A stretch of DNA of 60,978 nt from an uncultured Actinomycetes bacterium. Lineage in GTDB: Bacteria; Actinomycetota; Thermoleophilia; Miltoncostaeales; Miltoncostaeaceae. Where the stretch lies: contig CAITWD010000004.1 in assembly GCA_903896045.1 (NCBI GenBank), positions 1 to 60,978 of the forward strand. The letters run 5' to 3'. Made by a program: the position numbers and the translations under genes. Below, piece after piece: positions 8,589 to 22,345 of this stretch (its first letter is position 1; each line of letters opens with the position of its first letter). The notes beneath the pieces were generated by a model that was given only the letters and a program-made list of their open reading frames with translations, was not told where the DNA came from and searched no databases.

Positions 8589-8951
8589 ATGGCACGCATT
8601 CGACCCGCAAAAAATGATGGTTCACAAAAAGATGACGGTCGCGAGGTGTCGCCGCCGCCTCCTTCGCGTGGGCGTCAAAAGAAAAGCGAGGGGCGTCAGC
8701 CCGTCGCACCGCGACCTGCACCCAACGCATCCCGCGAAAAGACGGGATCGGTTACCAAGGCTGTGCAGGAACAACGTAAGGGCTCGCGCTTTCTGAGCGA
8801 TGTCATCGCGGAATTGCGCAAAGTGCAGTGGCCGACTCGTTCGCAGTTGATGCAGTCCACCGCAGTGGTGATTTTGGTGGTTGCCATCGTCACGATTTAT
8901 CTCGATGTGGTCGATAACATCGTCAACCGCATCGTGCACGCCATCTTTTAG
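8589..8951 (+). CDS. secE: preprotein translocase subunit SecE
   Basis: SecE clamps SecY in the SecYEG channel. The 120-residue protein has a disordered, basic, Pro-rich N-terminus of about 60 residues. The conserved amphipathic segment is FLSDVIAELRKVQWPTRSQL, followed by a single membrane helix (VVILVVAIVTIYLDVV). The single-helix form with a charged N-terminal tail is typical of Gram-positive and actinobacterial SecE. The start has no strong ribosome site. RNase processing of the upstream tRNA would leave a leader of about 17 bases. Confidence 0.95.
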   Translation: MARIRPAKNDGSQKDDGREVSPPPPSRGRQKKSEGRQPVAPRPAPNASREKTGSVTKAVQEQRKGSRFLSDVIAELRKVQWPTRSQLMQSTAVVILVVAIVTIYLDVVDNIVNRIVHAIF

Positions 8952-8986
8952 CTGGTTATTCGCGCTCCGAAGGGACGTATCTACCC

Positions 8987-9514
8987 GTGTTTCGTTGGTA
9001 TGTGATCAACACCTATTCCGGTCATGAGAAGAAGGTCAAGGCGAATCTTGAACATCGCCTGGTCTCATTAGGCCAGCGCGAAAATGTCCGTGAGATAGTG
9101 GTGCCGACCGAGCAAGTGGTCGAAACCAATAAGGACGGGCAGAAGGTCCAGACCGAAAAGCGCACCCTTCCCGGTTACGTGTTGGTGCACATGGATATGA
9201 CCCCGGACGCGCTGTGGGTTGTCAAGGACACTCCTGGAGTCACCGGTTTTGTGGGTTCCTCAACCGACCCAGTGCCATTGACCCAAGCTGAGGTCGACCG
9301 TTTGCTGCGTACCCATTCTGAATTGCGTCCCAAGGTGCGCGCAGAGTTCTCGGTGGGTGAATCGGTCAAGGTCATCTCGGGTCCGTTGTCGGACTTCACC
9401 GGCGAAATCGCCGAAATCAATTCAGAGGCCGGTCGTATCAAGGTGCTGGTCAGCATTTTCGGGCGTGAAACCCCGGCGGATCTCTCCTTTGACCAGGTGA
9501 AAAAGCTCTCCTAA
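8987..9514 (+). CDS. nusG: transcription termination/antitermination factor NusG
   Basis: The 175-residue protein has the NGN domain (WYVINTYSGHEKKVKANLEHR, then PGYVLV) that binds the RNA polymerase clamp. A C-terminal KOW domain with VKVISGPLSDFTGEI contacts Rho or S10. It lacks the long N-terminal acidic extension of Streptomyces and Mycobacterium NusG and is close to the minimal bacterial length. The start is GTG with GAAGGGA upstream at long spacing. It lies between secE and the L11 operon, as in most bacteria. Confidence 0.96.
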   Translation: MFRWYVINTYSGHEKKVKANLEHRLVSLGQRENVREIVVPTEQVVETNKDGQKVQTEKRTLPGYVLVHMDMTPDALWVVKDTPGVTGFVGSSTDPVPLTQAEVDRLLRTHSELRPKVRAEFSVGESVKVISGPLSDFTGEIAEINSEAGRIKVLVSIFGRETPADLSFDQVKKLS

Positions 9515-9559
9515 CAACAGAATTTCCACTGAGTCCCCACGCGAGACGCGTGAGGTGGC

Positions 9560-9565
9560 TACAAT
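9560..9565 (+). promoter_or_regulatory. -10 hexamer TACAAT of the rplKA operon
   Basis: TACAAT is a near-consensus -10 sited 76 bases before the rplK ATG. A small GC hairpin (CACGCG-AGA-CGCGTG, 9538-9552) occupies the region where a -35 would be, and no good -35 is visible. Confidence 0.5.
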
Positions 9566-9640
9566 GGCCGTCCGCATTGGCGCGCGTAGGTGTCGCCGGT
9601 GCGTGCGTTTTGCATCCACGACACGTACACAGAAAGAGCC

Positions 9641-10066
9641 ATGGCGAAGAAGGTCCTGCAGATCATCAAGCTCCAGATCCCGGCTGGGCAGGCGTCACCA
9701 GCGCCGCCAGTTGGTCCTGCTCTGGGTGCGGCGAGTATCAACATCATGGAGTTCTGCAAGGCGTTTAACGCTCAGACTCAAGCCGCGAATGGAACGGTTA
9801 CTCCTGTCGAGATTTCGGTCTTCGAGGATCGTTCCTTCACCTTTATTACCAAAACCCCACCTGCACCGGTGCTGATTTTGCAGGCACTGGGTATTCCAAG
9901 TGGTTCAGCCGTGCCCCAGACCGACAAGGTCGGCACGCTGACGAAGGCGCAAGTTCGGCAGATTGCCGAGACCAAGATGCCCGATCTCAACGCGAATAGC
10001 ATTGAGACGGCAATGTCCATGATCGCCGGAACGGCCCGAAGCATGGGAGTTCTGGTCGAGGATTAG
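9641..10066 (+). CDS. rplK: 50S ribosomal protein L11
   Basis: L11 binds the GTPase-associated region of 23S rRNA and is needed for the stringent response and factor binding. The 141-residue length is standard. The N-terminal domain carries [21 protein letters not shown] and the C-terminal domain has GTARSMGV. The ATG at 9641 restores the family start; a longer frame reaching back to 9590 would run into the leader. rplA follows 85 bases later. Confidence 0.97.
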   Translation: MAKKVLQIIKLQIPAGQASPAPPVGPALGAASINIMEFCKAFNAQTQAANGTVTPVEISVFEDRSFTFITKTPPAPVLILQALGIPSGSAVPQTDKVGTLTKAQVRQIAETKMPDLNANSIETAMSMIAGTARSMGVLVED

Positions 10067-10151
10067 GTCCACCAGGCCTACAACGACTGGGAGGGTTCGT
10101 CACTCGCGCGCATGTGCGTGATTGTCGCCCGCCAAACAAGGAGAGAACACC

Positions 10152-10868
10152 GTGGCAAAGCACGGCAAGCGGTACGAGCAGGCAAAGGCAGAAATTAGCG
10201 CGCAGGAGATCTACTCCCCGCTGGCAGCACTACGTTTGATCAAGTCCCAAGAGCTGACCAAGTTCGATGCAACCGTCGAGGTGCACATTCGTCTCGGTGT
10301 GAATGTGCGTCACGCCGATCAGCAATTGCGCGGCACAATCAGCCTTCCCCATGGAACTGGGAAAAGCGTCCGCGTGGCAGTCTTCGCCCAAGGCGACAAA
10401 GCCCGTGAGGCACAAGAGGCTGGCGCAGACATCGTCGGCGCTGAAGACCTTGCCGCACAGGTTGAGGCGGGATTCACCGATTTTGACGTCGCAATCGCGA
10501 CCCCGGACCTGATGGCGACCGTCGGGAAGCTTGGTCGTGTCCTCGGACCGTCGGGAAAGATGCCAAACCCCAAGACCGGCACCGTGACCTTCGATCTTGC
10601 GCGCGCAATCGAAGATGTCAAGGGAGGAAAGGTCGAGTACCGCACCGACCGTACCGGCATCATTCACTTGGGTATCGGTAGGCGCTCCTTTGAGGAGAAC
10701 GCATTGGTCGAGAACTACCAATCGGTCATCGAGGAGATTTTGCGCGCAAAGCCGGCAGCAGCCAAGGGCCGCTACATCAAGTCCATCACCGTTGTGCAGA
10801 CCATGGGTCCTGGTATCCCGGTCGATACGACACGCACATCCAACCTGTTTGAGGAGGCGACCGCCTAG
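10152..10868 (+). CDS. rplA: 50S ribosomal protein L1
   Basis: L1 forms the mobile L1 stalk and often represses its own mRNA. The 238-residue protein has the family landmarks LIKSQELTKFDATVEV, GADIVGAEDL, LGRVLGPSGKMPNPKTGTV and GRYIKSITV. The GTG at 10152 is preceded by AAGGAGAG. A short GC hairpin followed by six T residues overlaps the stop codon, separating this gene from rplJL. Confidence 0.97.
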   Translation: MAKHGKRYEQAKAEISAQEIYSPLAALRLIKSQELTKFDATVEVHIRLGVNVRHADQQLRGTISLPHGTGKSVRVAVFAQGDKAREAQEAGADIVGAEDLAAQVEAGFTDFDVAIATPDLMATVGKLGRVLGPSGKMPNPKTGTVTFDLARAIEDVKGGKVEYRTDRTGIIHLGIGRRSFEENALVENYQSVIEEILRAKPAAAKGRYIKSITVVQTMGPGIPVDTTRTSNLFEEATA

Positions 10869-10884
10869 GGCGGCCATCTTTTTT
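10861..10884 (+). terminator. intrinsic terminator or attenuator at the rplA stop
   Basis: CCGCC (10861-10865) pairs with GGCGG (10869-10873), and TCTTTTTT follows. The stem is short but GC-only and has the best T tract in the window. The TAG stop of rplA sits in the loop. It would lower transcription into the rplJL leader. Confidence 0.55.
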
Positions 10885-10887
10885 ACA

Positions 10888-10975
10888 AGCTAACCAAAGA
10901 CCCACGGGGGCGCGCCAACTGGCCGCCTGAAACCGGTCCGATTCGGACCACCCGTGCGAGGTTGGCGAGGTGCAG
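10888..10975 (+). ncRNA. ribosomal protein L10 leader (autoregulatory mRNA element)
   Basis: The rplA-rplJ gap begins GCTAACCAAAGACCCACGGG and later has CCCGTGCGAGG, resembling the conserved boxes of actinobacterial L10 leaders. GCCAAC (10914-10919) pairs with GTTGGC (10961-10966). Inside, GGTCCG (10935-10940) pairs with CGGACC (10944-10949). In other bacteria the L10-L12 complex binds this leader and represses rplJL. Family membership is judged from memory of the consensus. Confidence 0.6.
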
Positions 10976-11003
10976 TGCACAGGCCCGTGATGGTGCGGGT
11001 CGG

Positions 11004-11035
11004 CATTGGTCCGCGTCGATCCCGCCGGACCAATG
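11004..11035 (+). promoter_or_regulatory. rplJ: 10-bp hairpin beside the rplJ ribosome-binding site
   Basis: CATTGGTCCG (11004-11013) pairs perfectly with 11026-11035 around a 12-base loop. The AGGAGGT ribosome site begins only 4 bases later (11039). The placement suggests control of translation initiation by the L10 leader, but it is inferred. Confidence 0.5.
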
Positions 11036-11051
11036 ATGAGGAGGTGAAGCA

Positions 11052-11579
11052 CTGCGACGGGACCAAAAGGCGGACGTTATCGCCGAACTTGAAGAGCATC
11101 TTGGATCGACCAATACGATTCTCGCAGCTGACTTTCGTGGCCTAACCGTCAAAGAGCTCTCCGAACTGCGTGGTGCGCTGCGGGCGGCAAATGCCAGCCT
11201 GACCGTTGCCAAGAACACCTTGGCGCGGCGTGCAGCGAACGCCACGGGGCAAGAAGCGCTTCTGGGATTCCTGAACGGCCCGACCGGATTGGTCTGGGTC
11301 AACGGTGATCCTGCGGAGACCGCGAAGGTGCTCAATGGCTTTGCGGAACGTTTGGAGCACCTTGAGCTCAAGGGTGGCTTGCTTGACGGTCGTGAATTGT
11401 CGGCCGCGGAGCTCAATTACCTTGCGACCTTGCCGTCGCGTGACCAGTTGCTTGCGCAATTGGCGGGTGGCGTTGCAGCACCACTTCGTGGTCTTGCGGG
11501 CGCAATGAACAACATGATCACCGGGCTGGCACAAGCCCTCAACGCGTTGCACGCGCAGCGCGCGGGCGAGGGCAGCTAG
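11052..11579 (+). CDS. rplJ: 50S ribosomal protein L10, apparent CTG start
   Basis: L10 anchors the L7/L12 stalk. The conserved N-terminal part reads [14 protein letters not shown], then [26 protein letters not shown], and later LKGGLLDG and [11 protein letters not shown]. This frame is open from a TGA at 11037, but it contains no ATG, GTG or TTG before the TTG at 11220, which would delete 56 conserved residues. A strong AGGAGGT (11039-11045) lies 6 bases before CTG 11052, exactly where L10 proteins start, giving 175 residues. I therefore call a CTG initiation codon. rplL follows after 58 bases. Confidence 0.9.
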   Translation: MRRDQKADVIAELEEHLGSTNTILAADFRGLTVKELSELRGALRAANASLTVAKNTLARRAANATGQEALLGFLNGPTGLVWVNGDPAETAKVLNGFAERLEHLELKGGLLDGRELSAAELNYLATLPSRDQLLAQLAGGVAAPLRGLAGAMNNMITGLAQALNALHAQRAGEGS

Positions 11580-11637
11580 CTCTCCGCTCGTCCAACGACA
11601 CGATTCATTTACTTTTTACGAACGAGGAGGACGAACG

Positions 11638-12012
11638 ATGGGTATTACGACTGAAGAGTGGATTGAAGAGCTCAAGGGCATTTCCGTGCTCGAGCTTGCT
11701 GAGCGCATCAAGGCCATTGAAGAGGCGTTTGGTGTGACCGCTGCTGCACCGGTTGCCGTTGCTGCTGCTCCTGCTGCCGCCGCTGCTGTTGAGGAAGAGA
11801 AGACATCCTTTACCGTCAACCTCGACGGCGCTGGTGACAAGAAGATTCAGGTCATCAAGGTCGTGCGCGCGGTGACCGGTCTGGGTCTCAAGGAAGCCAA
11901 GGACCTCGTTGATGGCGCCCCTGGCGTGGTCAAGGACGGCGTTGCCAAGGAAGAGGCTGACCAGATCAAGGCGCAGCTCGAAGAGGCCGGAGCACTCGTT
12001 TCGGTGAGCTAA
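11638..12012 (+). CDS. rplL: 50S ribosomal protein L7/L12
   Basis: This is the multimeric stalk protein that recruits translation factors. In 124 residues it has the N-terminal dimerisation helices ([22 protein letters not shown]), an Ala/Pro/Val-rich hinge (about 36-56), and the C-terminal factor-binding domain with [20 protein letters not shown] and [24 protein letters not shown] gives a strong ribosome site. In most bacteria rpoB follows directly, but here two unknown genes intervene. Confidence 0.98.
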   Translation: MGITTEEWIEELKGISVLELAERIKAIEEAFGVTAAAPVAVAAAPAAAAAVEEEKTSFTVNLDGAGDKKIQVIKVVRAVTGLGLKEAKDLVDGAPGVVKDGVAKEEADQIKAQLEEAGALVSVS

Positions 12013-12050
12013 TCGCGCCGCCGCATCTGCGGCGACGATGAGAGTTGGTG

Positions 12051-12095
12051 TGCAGATGGCCTTCCGTGCAGAAGTTGTGCGGAGGGCCATCTGCA
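12051..12095 (+). terminator. 16-bp hairpin downstream of rplL
   Basis: Bases 12051-12066 pair with 12080-12095 (TGCAGATGGCC against GGCCATCTGCA, then five more pairs including one G-U). A second small hairpin (CGCCGC-ATCT-GCGGCG) lies just before it. No T tract follows. It may end the rplJL transcript or be an RNase III-type processing site. Confidence 0.6.
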
Positions 12096-12293
12096 TTGAT
12101 GGGGCAGGTCAGTTGCGCGAAATCGCACATCTTTTTGTGCGGATTCGCACGCTCCCCCTAGAAACACGGGGTACTGATCCGCCAAACTCTGTTGACCTCG
12201 GCAGGAGACGCAATCGATGCGCCTCTCGCCAGATGACGTGGCGCGACGCCCGTCAGTAAGAATGTTGTCCCACCCTGTGATCCGGAGGATTCC

Positions 12294-12506
12294 ATGCCAC
12301 TCGAGCGTTCCGTAAAAAGCGATCTTCGCGACAAGGTTTCGACCGCAAATAAGTCCAACGTCGATGACATCATCGCTTTGGTTGAGGGCGCGCGCAGCGG
12401 GCTTGCCCAAGATGACGCTGACTACACGCGTCTCGGTGGATGGCTTGAAGACCTTGCAGTTGTGAAGTCGGGTTCGGTGCCCGGTCGTTTCGGAGACACC
12501 AACTAA
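12294..12506 (+). CDS. hypothetical small protein between rplL and rpoB
   Basis: A 70-residue charged, helical protein starting MPLERSVKSDLRDKV and ending GSVPGRFGDTN. I recognise no family. The ribosome site CGGAGG sits 5 bases before the ATG, which strongly supports translation. It stands alone between the rplL hairpins and a convergent unknown gene, an unusual place inside the rplL-rpoB interval. Confidence 0.6.
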   Translation: MPLERSVKSDLRDKVSTANKSNVDDIIALVEGARSGLAQDDADYTRLGGWLEDLAVVKSGSVPGRFGDTN

Positions 12507-12577
12507 GTACCTCGCAGGCGAGAGCGGCGTGGGGAAATCGCGGAGAGCTCTGCACCGCCCCCCGCCGCGCCGCCCGA

Positions 12578-12593
12578 GATCTCTTAAGAGGTC
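12578..12593. terminator. small inverted repeat at convergent gene ends
   Basis: GATCTC-TTAA-GAGGTC pairs with one G-T wobble and is followed by TTTG on the plus strand. It overlaps the stop codon of the minus-strand gene that ends at 12584. It could serve as a weak terminator for the 70-residue gene. Confidence 0.35.
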
Positions 12594-13084
12594 TTTGTCC
12601 TGGGGACCTGCAGCATCCGCTGTAAGCGGCGCGTCTCGGCAAGGACATTGACCGCAGGTCGGTCGTAGGTCGTAATCTGTGAATGGCGATTGAGGCGTGC
12701 CTGGCGTCCTTCGCGCACCTCAACCCATCGCTCGTACCCCTCGATGAGATCGAGCAGGGTACGGACGAAATGGAGCGACGCATCGGTGAGCGTGAACGGT
12801 TCATCGTTGAGGAGAACCGCGCGATCTCCGGCCCGGTAGACAATTTCTGCCACACCTGGCTGGCTGACACGAAACACGGCGGTCGAAATACGAACGCCCA
12901 GGCCATGCCACTCGCGTTTGAGCACCCCCTGCTCCACGGCCGGGCGGAAGCCGAAGGCGCGCATGCGCCGACGCTCCTCCGGCGCGGACCAGAGCGCATG
13001 CGTGGTCTCCAGAAGCGCCTCAACCCGGGGGAGGAAACTTTCAGGATCACCGGGGTCGCCGAGCGGAAGGAGTGCCACAGTCAT
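12584..13084 (-). CDS. hypothetical protein divergent from rpoB
   Basis: A 166-residue soluble protein starting MTVALLPLGDPGDPESFLPRV. It has mixed alpha/beta content with LKREWHGLGVRISTAVFRV and EIVYRAGDRAVLLNDEPFTL. No family is recognised. The ATG at 13084 is preferred over the GTG at 13222 because the upstream codons would cover the rpoB promoter region and are compositionally unlike the rest. It is transcribed away from rpoB, so the 247-base gap serves both genes. Confidence 0.6.
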   Translation of the reverse strand: MTVALLPLGDPGDPESFLPRVEALLETTHALWSAPEERRRMRAFGFRPAVEQGVLKREWHGLGVRISTAVFRVSQPGVAEIVYRAGDRAVLLNDEPFTLTDASLHFVRTLLDLIEGYERWVEVREGRQARLNRHSQITTYDRPAVNVLAETRRLQRMLQVPRTKTS

Positions 13085-13241
13085 TCCTACAAGTATGCAC
13101 CGACTAGCGGACGAGTGTCGAAACAGATAGACTCTAATTTCAGTCTGACGGGTTGGGGTGATTTCAGCTGCGCGTTTCTTTCGACCCCCCAGGTGCGCAT
13201 GTGCGTACCGAGTGGGGACCACAACTGCTGCGGCCGTCTGC

Positions 13242-13247
13242 TACACT
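13242..13247 (+). promoter_or_regulatory. extended -10 (TGC-TACACT) of rpoBC
   Basis: TACACT preceded by TGC makes an extended -10, sited 85 bases before the rpoB TTG. No -35 matches at 17-18 bases. It would give rpoBC a promoter separate from rplJL, needed here because unknown genes separate the two. Confidence 0.45.
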
Positions 13248-13331
13248 CCTCGGCCCCGTCCCGCCCGGTCCATGTAAGCGGCGTGCGTCTGCCCGCCGTG
13301 ACCACCATGCTCGTCCAGGAGGCCTCGCGAC

Positions 13332-16300
13332 TTGAGCAAGGTTAATGCTGCCCGTGTCCGTCGTACATTTTCCCGTTTGGGAAACATCGAAGAGGTCCCA
13401 GACCTCATCGATATTCAGCGCTCGTCATTTGAGTGGTTTCTCAACGAAGGACTCCGAGAGACCATCGACGATATATCACCGATTGAGGACTTCACCGGCA
13501 CGCTGGCAGTCCAGTTCGGCTCGTATTCCATTGGCGGTTGGGAGCCAGGGATGCCGCTGGACCAAATCGTTCCCAACAATGACATCCGCGAATGCCGCGA
13601 GAAGGACCTTGTCTACGCTGCGCCGTTGACAATGCAGGTCTTTTTCATCAACCGGGAAACCGGTGAGATTCGCGAGCAGAAGGTCTTCATGGGCGATGTT
13701 CCCCTGATGACCGACTGGGGTACCTTCGTGGTAAACGGCACAGAGCGTGTCGTCGTCACGCAGCTCGTGCGTTCCCCTGGCGCCTACGTGATGGAGCCGA
13801 AAGACCCTGAAAAGCAGGTTTTCATTGCCAACCTGATGCCATCGCGTGGCTCATGGGTTGAGTTGGAGATCGATAAGAAGGGGCTGGTCAATGTCCGCAT
13901 TGACCGAAAGCGCAAGCTTCCGGTGACCACTCTGTTGTTCGCGATTGGCTACACCCGCGACGACATCGCCAATCTGTTCCGTCATCCAAATGATCCAGAT
14001 CGGGTGAACCCGTTCATCCAGATGACGCTGGACCGCGACACCACTGAGGGCGCGCCGCAGTCAGGGAACCGCAAGAGCCTCAAAGAGCTTGAGAAGCTCG
14101 TTGCGGACATGCGTGCACTTGATGTCGACAGTGAAAATCTTTCTGCCGACGAGCGTCAGCGCATCGAAGATGAGATCGCAAAGGTCCAAAAGCTAATCGA
14201 TCTGCGTGCAGGCGAGCTGATGCAGCACGCCCTGATCGAGGTGTTCAAGAAGCAGCGTCCGGGCGAGCCACCAACAGTGGACAACAGCAAGGCGCTTGTA
14301 CGCTCCTTGTTCTTTGACCCAAAGCGCTACGACCTCACCCGTGTCGGTCGCTACAAGCTCAACGCCCGTCTGGGAACCTCGGTTGACCCAGAAGTGCGCA
14401 CGCTGACCAACCCGCGCTTTACCGGTCGGGTCTCGAACATGAGCGACGACTTGGTCGATTTGATTCGTCGCCTGGTTGAGTTGCCGATCCGTATCGGTGT
14501 GCCTGAGGACTCAAAGGACTTTGCTGCCGACGCCATGATCTATCCGCGCGATGAAATCGCGATCGAGATGGATGAGTACGAACACTTTGGTAACCGTCGT
14601 CTGCGCACCGTGGGCGAGCTCATCCAAGAGGCATTCCGCATCGGTTTCTACCGTATGGAACGGGTTGTCCGCGAGCGGATGAGCACCGAGGATGTCGACA
14701 CAATCACCCCGCAGACGATCATCAATATTCGTCCGGTGGTTGCTGCACTCAAGGAGTTCTTTGGCTCCTCGCAGTTGTCGCAGTTCATGGACCAGACCAA
14801 CACCCTCGCGGGGCTGACCCACCGCCGTCGTCTGTCGGCATTGGGCGCTGGCGGTCTGACGCGTGAGCGGGCTCCAATTGAGGTCCGCGACGTCCACCCA
14901 ACCCACTACGGGCGTATGTGTCCGATTGAGACCCCTGAAGGTCCAAACATCGGGCTGATTGGCTCGCTCGGCAGTTACGCCACGGTGAACGAGTTTGGAT
15001 TTATCCAGACCCGCTACCGGCGTGTCGTCAAGGGCGTCGTCACCGATGAACTCGAGTGGCTCGATGCGACCCAAGAAGAGAACAAGATCATCGCCCAGGC
15101 GAACGCTGAGGTCGACAAGAAGGGCAAGCTGGTGGGTCCGGTGCTCTGCCGTCGTGCAGGAGAGCCAGACCTGTTTGCACCCGAAGGTGTCGACTACATG
15201 GACGTCTCGCCGGCACAGATCGTCTCTGTGGCAACCGCGTTGATTCCGTTCCTCGAGCACAACGACGCAAACCGCGCATTGATGGGCGCCAACATGCAGC
15301 GCCAGGCTGTGCCGCTCATGATTACCGAAGCCCCGCTTGTGGGTACCGGGATGGAGCGCCGTGCCGCCATCGATAGCCGTGATGTCGTGGTGTCGCGCAC
15401 CGCAGGCAAGGTTGCTGCGATCGACGCCAACCGCATCATCATCGAGGACAAGAAGGGTGAGACCACCCGCTACGAACTCGAGAAGTTCAAGCGCTCAAAC
15501 CAGGGCACCGTCATTCACCAGAAGCCAATCATCAAGATGGGCGACACGGTGGACGCAGGTGATGTCTTGGCGGACGGAAGCTCGACCGATATGGGTGAGC
15601 TGGCGCTGGGCAAGAACATCCTGGTCGCCTTTATGGCGTGGGAGGGTTACAACTACGAGGACGCCATCATCATCTCTGACCGCTTGGTCAAGGATGACGT
15701 GCTTTCGTCGATCCACATCGAGAAATACGAAGTTGATGCGCGGACGACGAAGTTGGGCGCCGAGGAAATTACTCGTGATATTCCCAACCGCTCTGAGGAA
15801 TCACTCAAGGATCTCGACGAGCGTGGCATCGTCCGTATCGGCGCCGAGGTGTCGTCGGGCGATTTGTTGGTCGGAAAAGTCACGCCAAAGGGTGAGACCG
15901 AGCTGACCGCAGAAGAGAAGCTGATCCGTGCCATCTTTAAGGAGAAGGCCGGCGAGGTTCGTGACACCTCATTGAAGGTGCCACACGGTGAGGGCGGTAA
16001 GGTCATCGACGTGAAGGTGTTCAGCCGTGAGAACGGTGACGACCTTTCACCCGGTGTCAACCAGCTTGTGACCGTCTATGTGGCAAAGCGTCGCAAGATC
16101 GCTGAAGGCGACAAGCTCGCGGGCCGCCACGGAAACAAGGGTGTGATTTCCAAGATCGTCCCTGTTGCCGACATGCCGTTCCTTGAGGACGGAACGCCGG
16201 TGGACATGATCTTGAACCCACTCGGTGTGCCGAGCCGTATGAACATCGGTCAGATTCTCGAAACCCATCTTGGTTGGGCTGCGAATTACGGCTGGACTCC

Positions 16301-17072
16301 TGAAGGTGAAGGAGACGGCTTGCCGTTGGGTCGCACCTTCGTGTCAACACCGGTCTTCGATGGCGCGACACCAGAAGATGTCGACCATGCATTGATCGGT
16401 TGGTACAAGAGCCACCCTGAGGTGCCGATCAATCTCGCGATTGATGAGAGCGACCTTGACGGACGCCAGTGCTCTGGAAAATTCCAGCTCTACAACGGCC
16501 GTACCGGTGAGCCATACGACGGGAAGGTCACCGTCGGGTTCATGTACATGTTGAAGCTTTTGCACTTGGTGGACGACAAGATCCACGCACGTTCGACCGG
16601 CCCGTACTCGCTTGTGACCCAGCAGCCGTTGGGTGGTAAGGCACAGTTCGGTGGTCAGCGGTTTGGTGAGATGGAAGTGTGGGCGCTTGAGGCCTATGGC
16701 GCCGCATACACATTGCAAGAAATGCTCACCATCAAGAGTGATGACACGGTCGGCCGCGTGAAGGCATACGAGGCCATCGTGAAGGGCGAGAACATTCAAG
16801 AACCATCCATTCCGGAGAGCTTCAAGGTCTTGCTGAAGGAAATGCAGAGCCTTGGTTTGGATGTGCGGGTGCACGGTGGCGCAATGCCAGAGTTCATCGG
16901 GAAAGATGAAGACGATGATCTTTTGCGTGCGGCTGAAGAGCTCGGTATCGACCTCTCGGGCGGCCTTGGTGGGTTGCGTCGCGAGGACGAGACGTCAGCA
17001 GATGGCGATGCGACTCCTGCAGAGGTTGTCGCAAGCACCGAACCTTCCGAGGACGAAGAGGACCAGGACTGA
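13332..17072 (+). CDS. rpoB: DNA-directed RNA polymerase subunit beta
   Basis: The 1246-residue beta subunit is complete, from [20 protein letters not shown] to an acidic tail. The rifampicin region (residues 480-506) keeps Asp487, His497 and Ser502, equivalent to E. coli 516, 526 and 531. It has Thr489, Thr491, Ala493 and Ala506 where many bacteria have Asn, Pro, Ser and Pro. Downstream are [22 protein letters not shown], the active-site region [34 protein letters not shown] and the C-terminal clamp [20 protein letters not shown]. The start is TTG with AGGAGG upstream. rpoC follows after 102 bases. Confidence 0.98.
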   Translation: MSKVNAARVRRTFSRLGNIEEVPDLIDIQRSSFEWFLNEGLRETIDDISPIEDFTGTLAVQFGSYSIGGWEPGMPLDQIVPNNDIRECREKDLVYAAPLTMQVFFINRETGEIREQKVFMGDVPLMTDWGTFVVNGTERVVVTQLVRSPGAYVMEPKDPEKQVFIANLMPSRGSWVELEIDKKGLVNVRIDRKRKLPVTTLLFAIGYTRDDIANLFRHPNDPDRVNPFIQMTLDRDTTEGAPQSGNRKSLKELEKLVADMRALDVDSENLSADERQRIEDEIAKVQKLIDLRAGELMQHALIEVFKKQRPGEPPTVDNSKALVRSLFFDPKRYDLTRVGRYKLNARLGTSVDPEVRTLTNPRFTGRVSNMSDDLVDLIRRLVELPIRIGVPEDSKDFAADAMIYPRDEIAIEMDEYEHFGNRRLRTVGELIQEAFRIGFYRMERVVRERMSTEDVDTITPQTIINIRPVVAALKEFFGSSQLSQFMDQTNTLAGLTHRRRLSALGAGGLTRERAPIEVRDVHPTHYGRMCPIETPEGPNIGLIGSLGSYATVNEFGFIQTRYRRVVKGVVTDELEWLDATQEENKIIAQANAEVDKKGKLVGPVLCRRAGEPDLFAPEGVDYMDVSPAQIVSVATALIPFLEHNDANRALMGANMQRQAVPLMITEAPLVGTGMERRAAIDSRDVVVSRTAGKVAAIDANRIIIEDKKGETTRYELEKFKRSNQGTVIHQKPIIKMGDTVDAGDVLADGSSTDMGELALGKNILVAFMAWEGYNYEDAIIISDRLVKDDVLSSIHIEKYEVDARTTKLGAEEITRDIPNRSEESLKDLDERGIVRIGAEVSSGDLLVGKVTPKGETELTAEEKLIRAIFKEKAGEVRDTSLKVPHGEGGKVIDVKVFSRENGDDLSPGVNQLVTVYVAKRRKIAEGDKLAGRHGNKGVISKIVPVADMPFLEDGTPVDMILNPLGVPSRMNIGQILETHLGWAANYGWTPEGEGDGLPLGRTFVSTPVFDGATPEDVDHALIGWYKSHPEVPINLAIDESDLDGRQCSGKFQLYNGRTGEPYDGKVTVGFMYMLKLLHLVDDKIHARSTGPYSLVTQQPLGGKAQFGGQRFGEMEVWALEAYGAAYTLQEMLTIKSDDTVGRVKAYEAIVKGENIQEPSIPESFKVLLKEMQSLGLDVRVHGGAMPEFIGKDEDDDLLRAAEELGIDLSGGLGGLRREDETSADGDATPAEVVASTEPSEDEEDQD

Positions 17073-17174
17073 CGGGGGCCCCGGGGCGCGCGCCGCGTGT
17101 TCCGGGGCTCTTTTGGGGGATGCAACCTCGAGTGGTGCCCGTCGCACCACCCGTCGCAATGAGGAGCGAGCGCA

Positions 17175-21734
<4,560 letters not shown>

Positions 21735-21739
21735 TCAGT

Positions 21740-21777
21740 CAATGGGGCTGTCTCGGTATGACCGAGCAGCCCCATTG
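21740..21777 (+). terminator. strong U-less hairpin after rpoC
   Basis: CAATGGGGCTG (21740-21750) pairs with 21767-21777 and, after one bulged T, CTCGG pairs with CCGAG around a TATGA loop. No T tract follows on either strand. Its position directly behind the stop supports termination of rpoBC. Confidence 0.75.
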
Positions 21778-21902
21778 AGTAACTCCCGTTGGCTGTGGGT
21801 GCCAACGTCGGGCTGGCGCGCGCAGGGCGGCCGACCGCATCGGTACGATTTTTTCGTCCCGGATTGCGAGCGTTTTGGCCAATCGGGTGCCTTTGTGTGT
21901 GC

Positions 21903-21908
21903 TAACGT
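21903..21908 (+). promoter_or_regulatory. -10 hexamer TAACGT before rpsL
   Basis: TAACGT lies 62 bases before the rpsL GTG and downstream of the rpoC hairpin. No convincing -35 is seen at standard spacing. It is a candidate for the rpsL-rpsG-fusA promoter. Confidence 0.3.
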
Positions 21909-21970
21909 CCCGAAGCCGCTCACCTCGGGCGGTTGAACACGCATTTATTTCCACGCGACAAAAGGCGCTC

Positions 21971-22342
21971 GTGCCAACGATTAACCAGCTCGTCCGGAAG
22001 GGTCGGACGCCAAAGACTTCAAAGAGTTCGACCCCTGCGCTCCGGGGTGCCCCCCAGAAGCGCGGTGTGTGTACCCGTGTGTACACAACCACTCCAAAGA
22101 AGCCGAACTCGGCGCTGAGGAAGGTCTGTCGTGTCCGACTGACCAATGGTGTCGAAGTGACCACCTATATCCCCGGTGAGGGGCACAACCTGCAGGAGCA
22201 CTCTGTGGTGCTCGTGCGTGGTGGACGTGTGAAGGACCTCCCAGGTGTGCGGTACAAGGTTATTCGTGCAGCACTCGATGCCGCCGGTGTCGCCAATCGT
22301 CGTCAAGCGCGCTCGAAGTACGGCGCAAAGACCCCAAAGTAG
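21971..22342 (+). CDS. rpsL: 30S ribosomal protein S12
   Basis: S12 sits at the decoding centre. The 123-residue protein starts [12 protein letters not shown] at the GTG 21971, the usual family start; the frame continues 32 codons upstream only as leader. [11 protein letters not shown] (residues 41-51) and GGRVKDLPG (84-92) keep Lys43 and Lys88, the classical streptomycin-resistance positions, in wild-type form. rpsG follows after 3 bases. Confidence 0.97.
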   Translation: MPTINQLVRKGRTPKTSKSSTPALRGAPQKRGVCTRVYTTTPKKPNSALRKVCRVRLTNGVEVTTYIPGEGHNLQEHSVVLVRGGRVKDLPGVRYKVIRAALDAAGVANRRQARSKYGAKTPK

Positions 22343-22345
22343 CCC

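Noticed and set aside
11033-11047. Mini-ORF ATG ATG AGG AGG TGA overlapping the rplJ ribosome site
   Set aside because: Four codons arising from the Shine-Dalgarno itself; it could affect initiation, but nothing beyond chance supports it.
11044-11148. GTG 11044 as an alternative rplJ start
   Set aside because: It is out of frame with L10 and ends at a TAA after about 34 codons with no L10-like residues.
12217-12315. 32-codon ORF with CAGGAG upstream, just before the 70-residue gene
   Set aside because: It could be a leader peptide, but it is very short, its product is not recognised and it overlaps the start of a better-supported gene out of frame.
21971-22342. Streptomycin-resistance changes in S12
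   Set aside because: Lys43 and Lys88 are both present, so the protein looks wild type at the classical sites.
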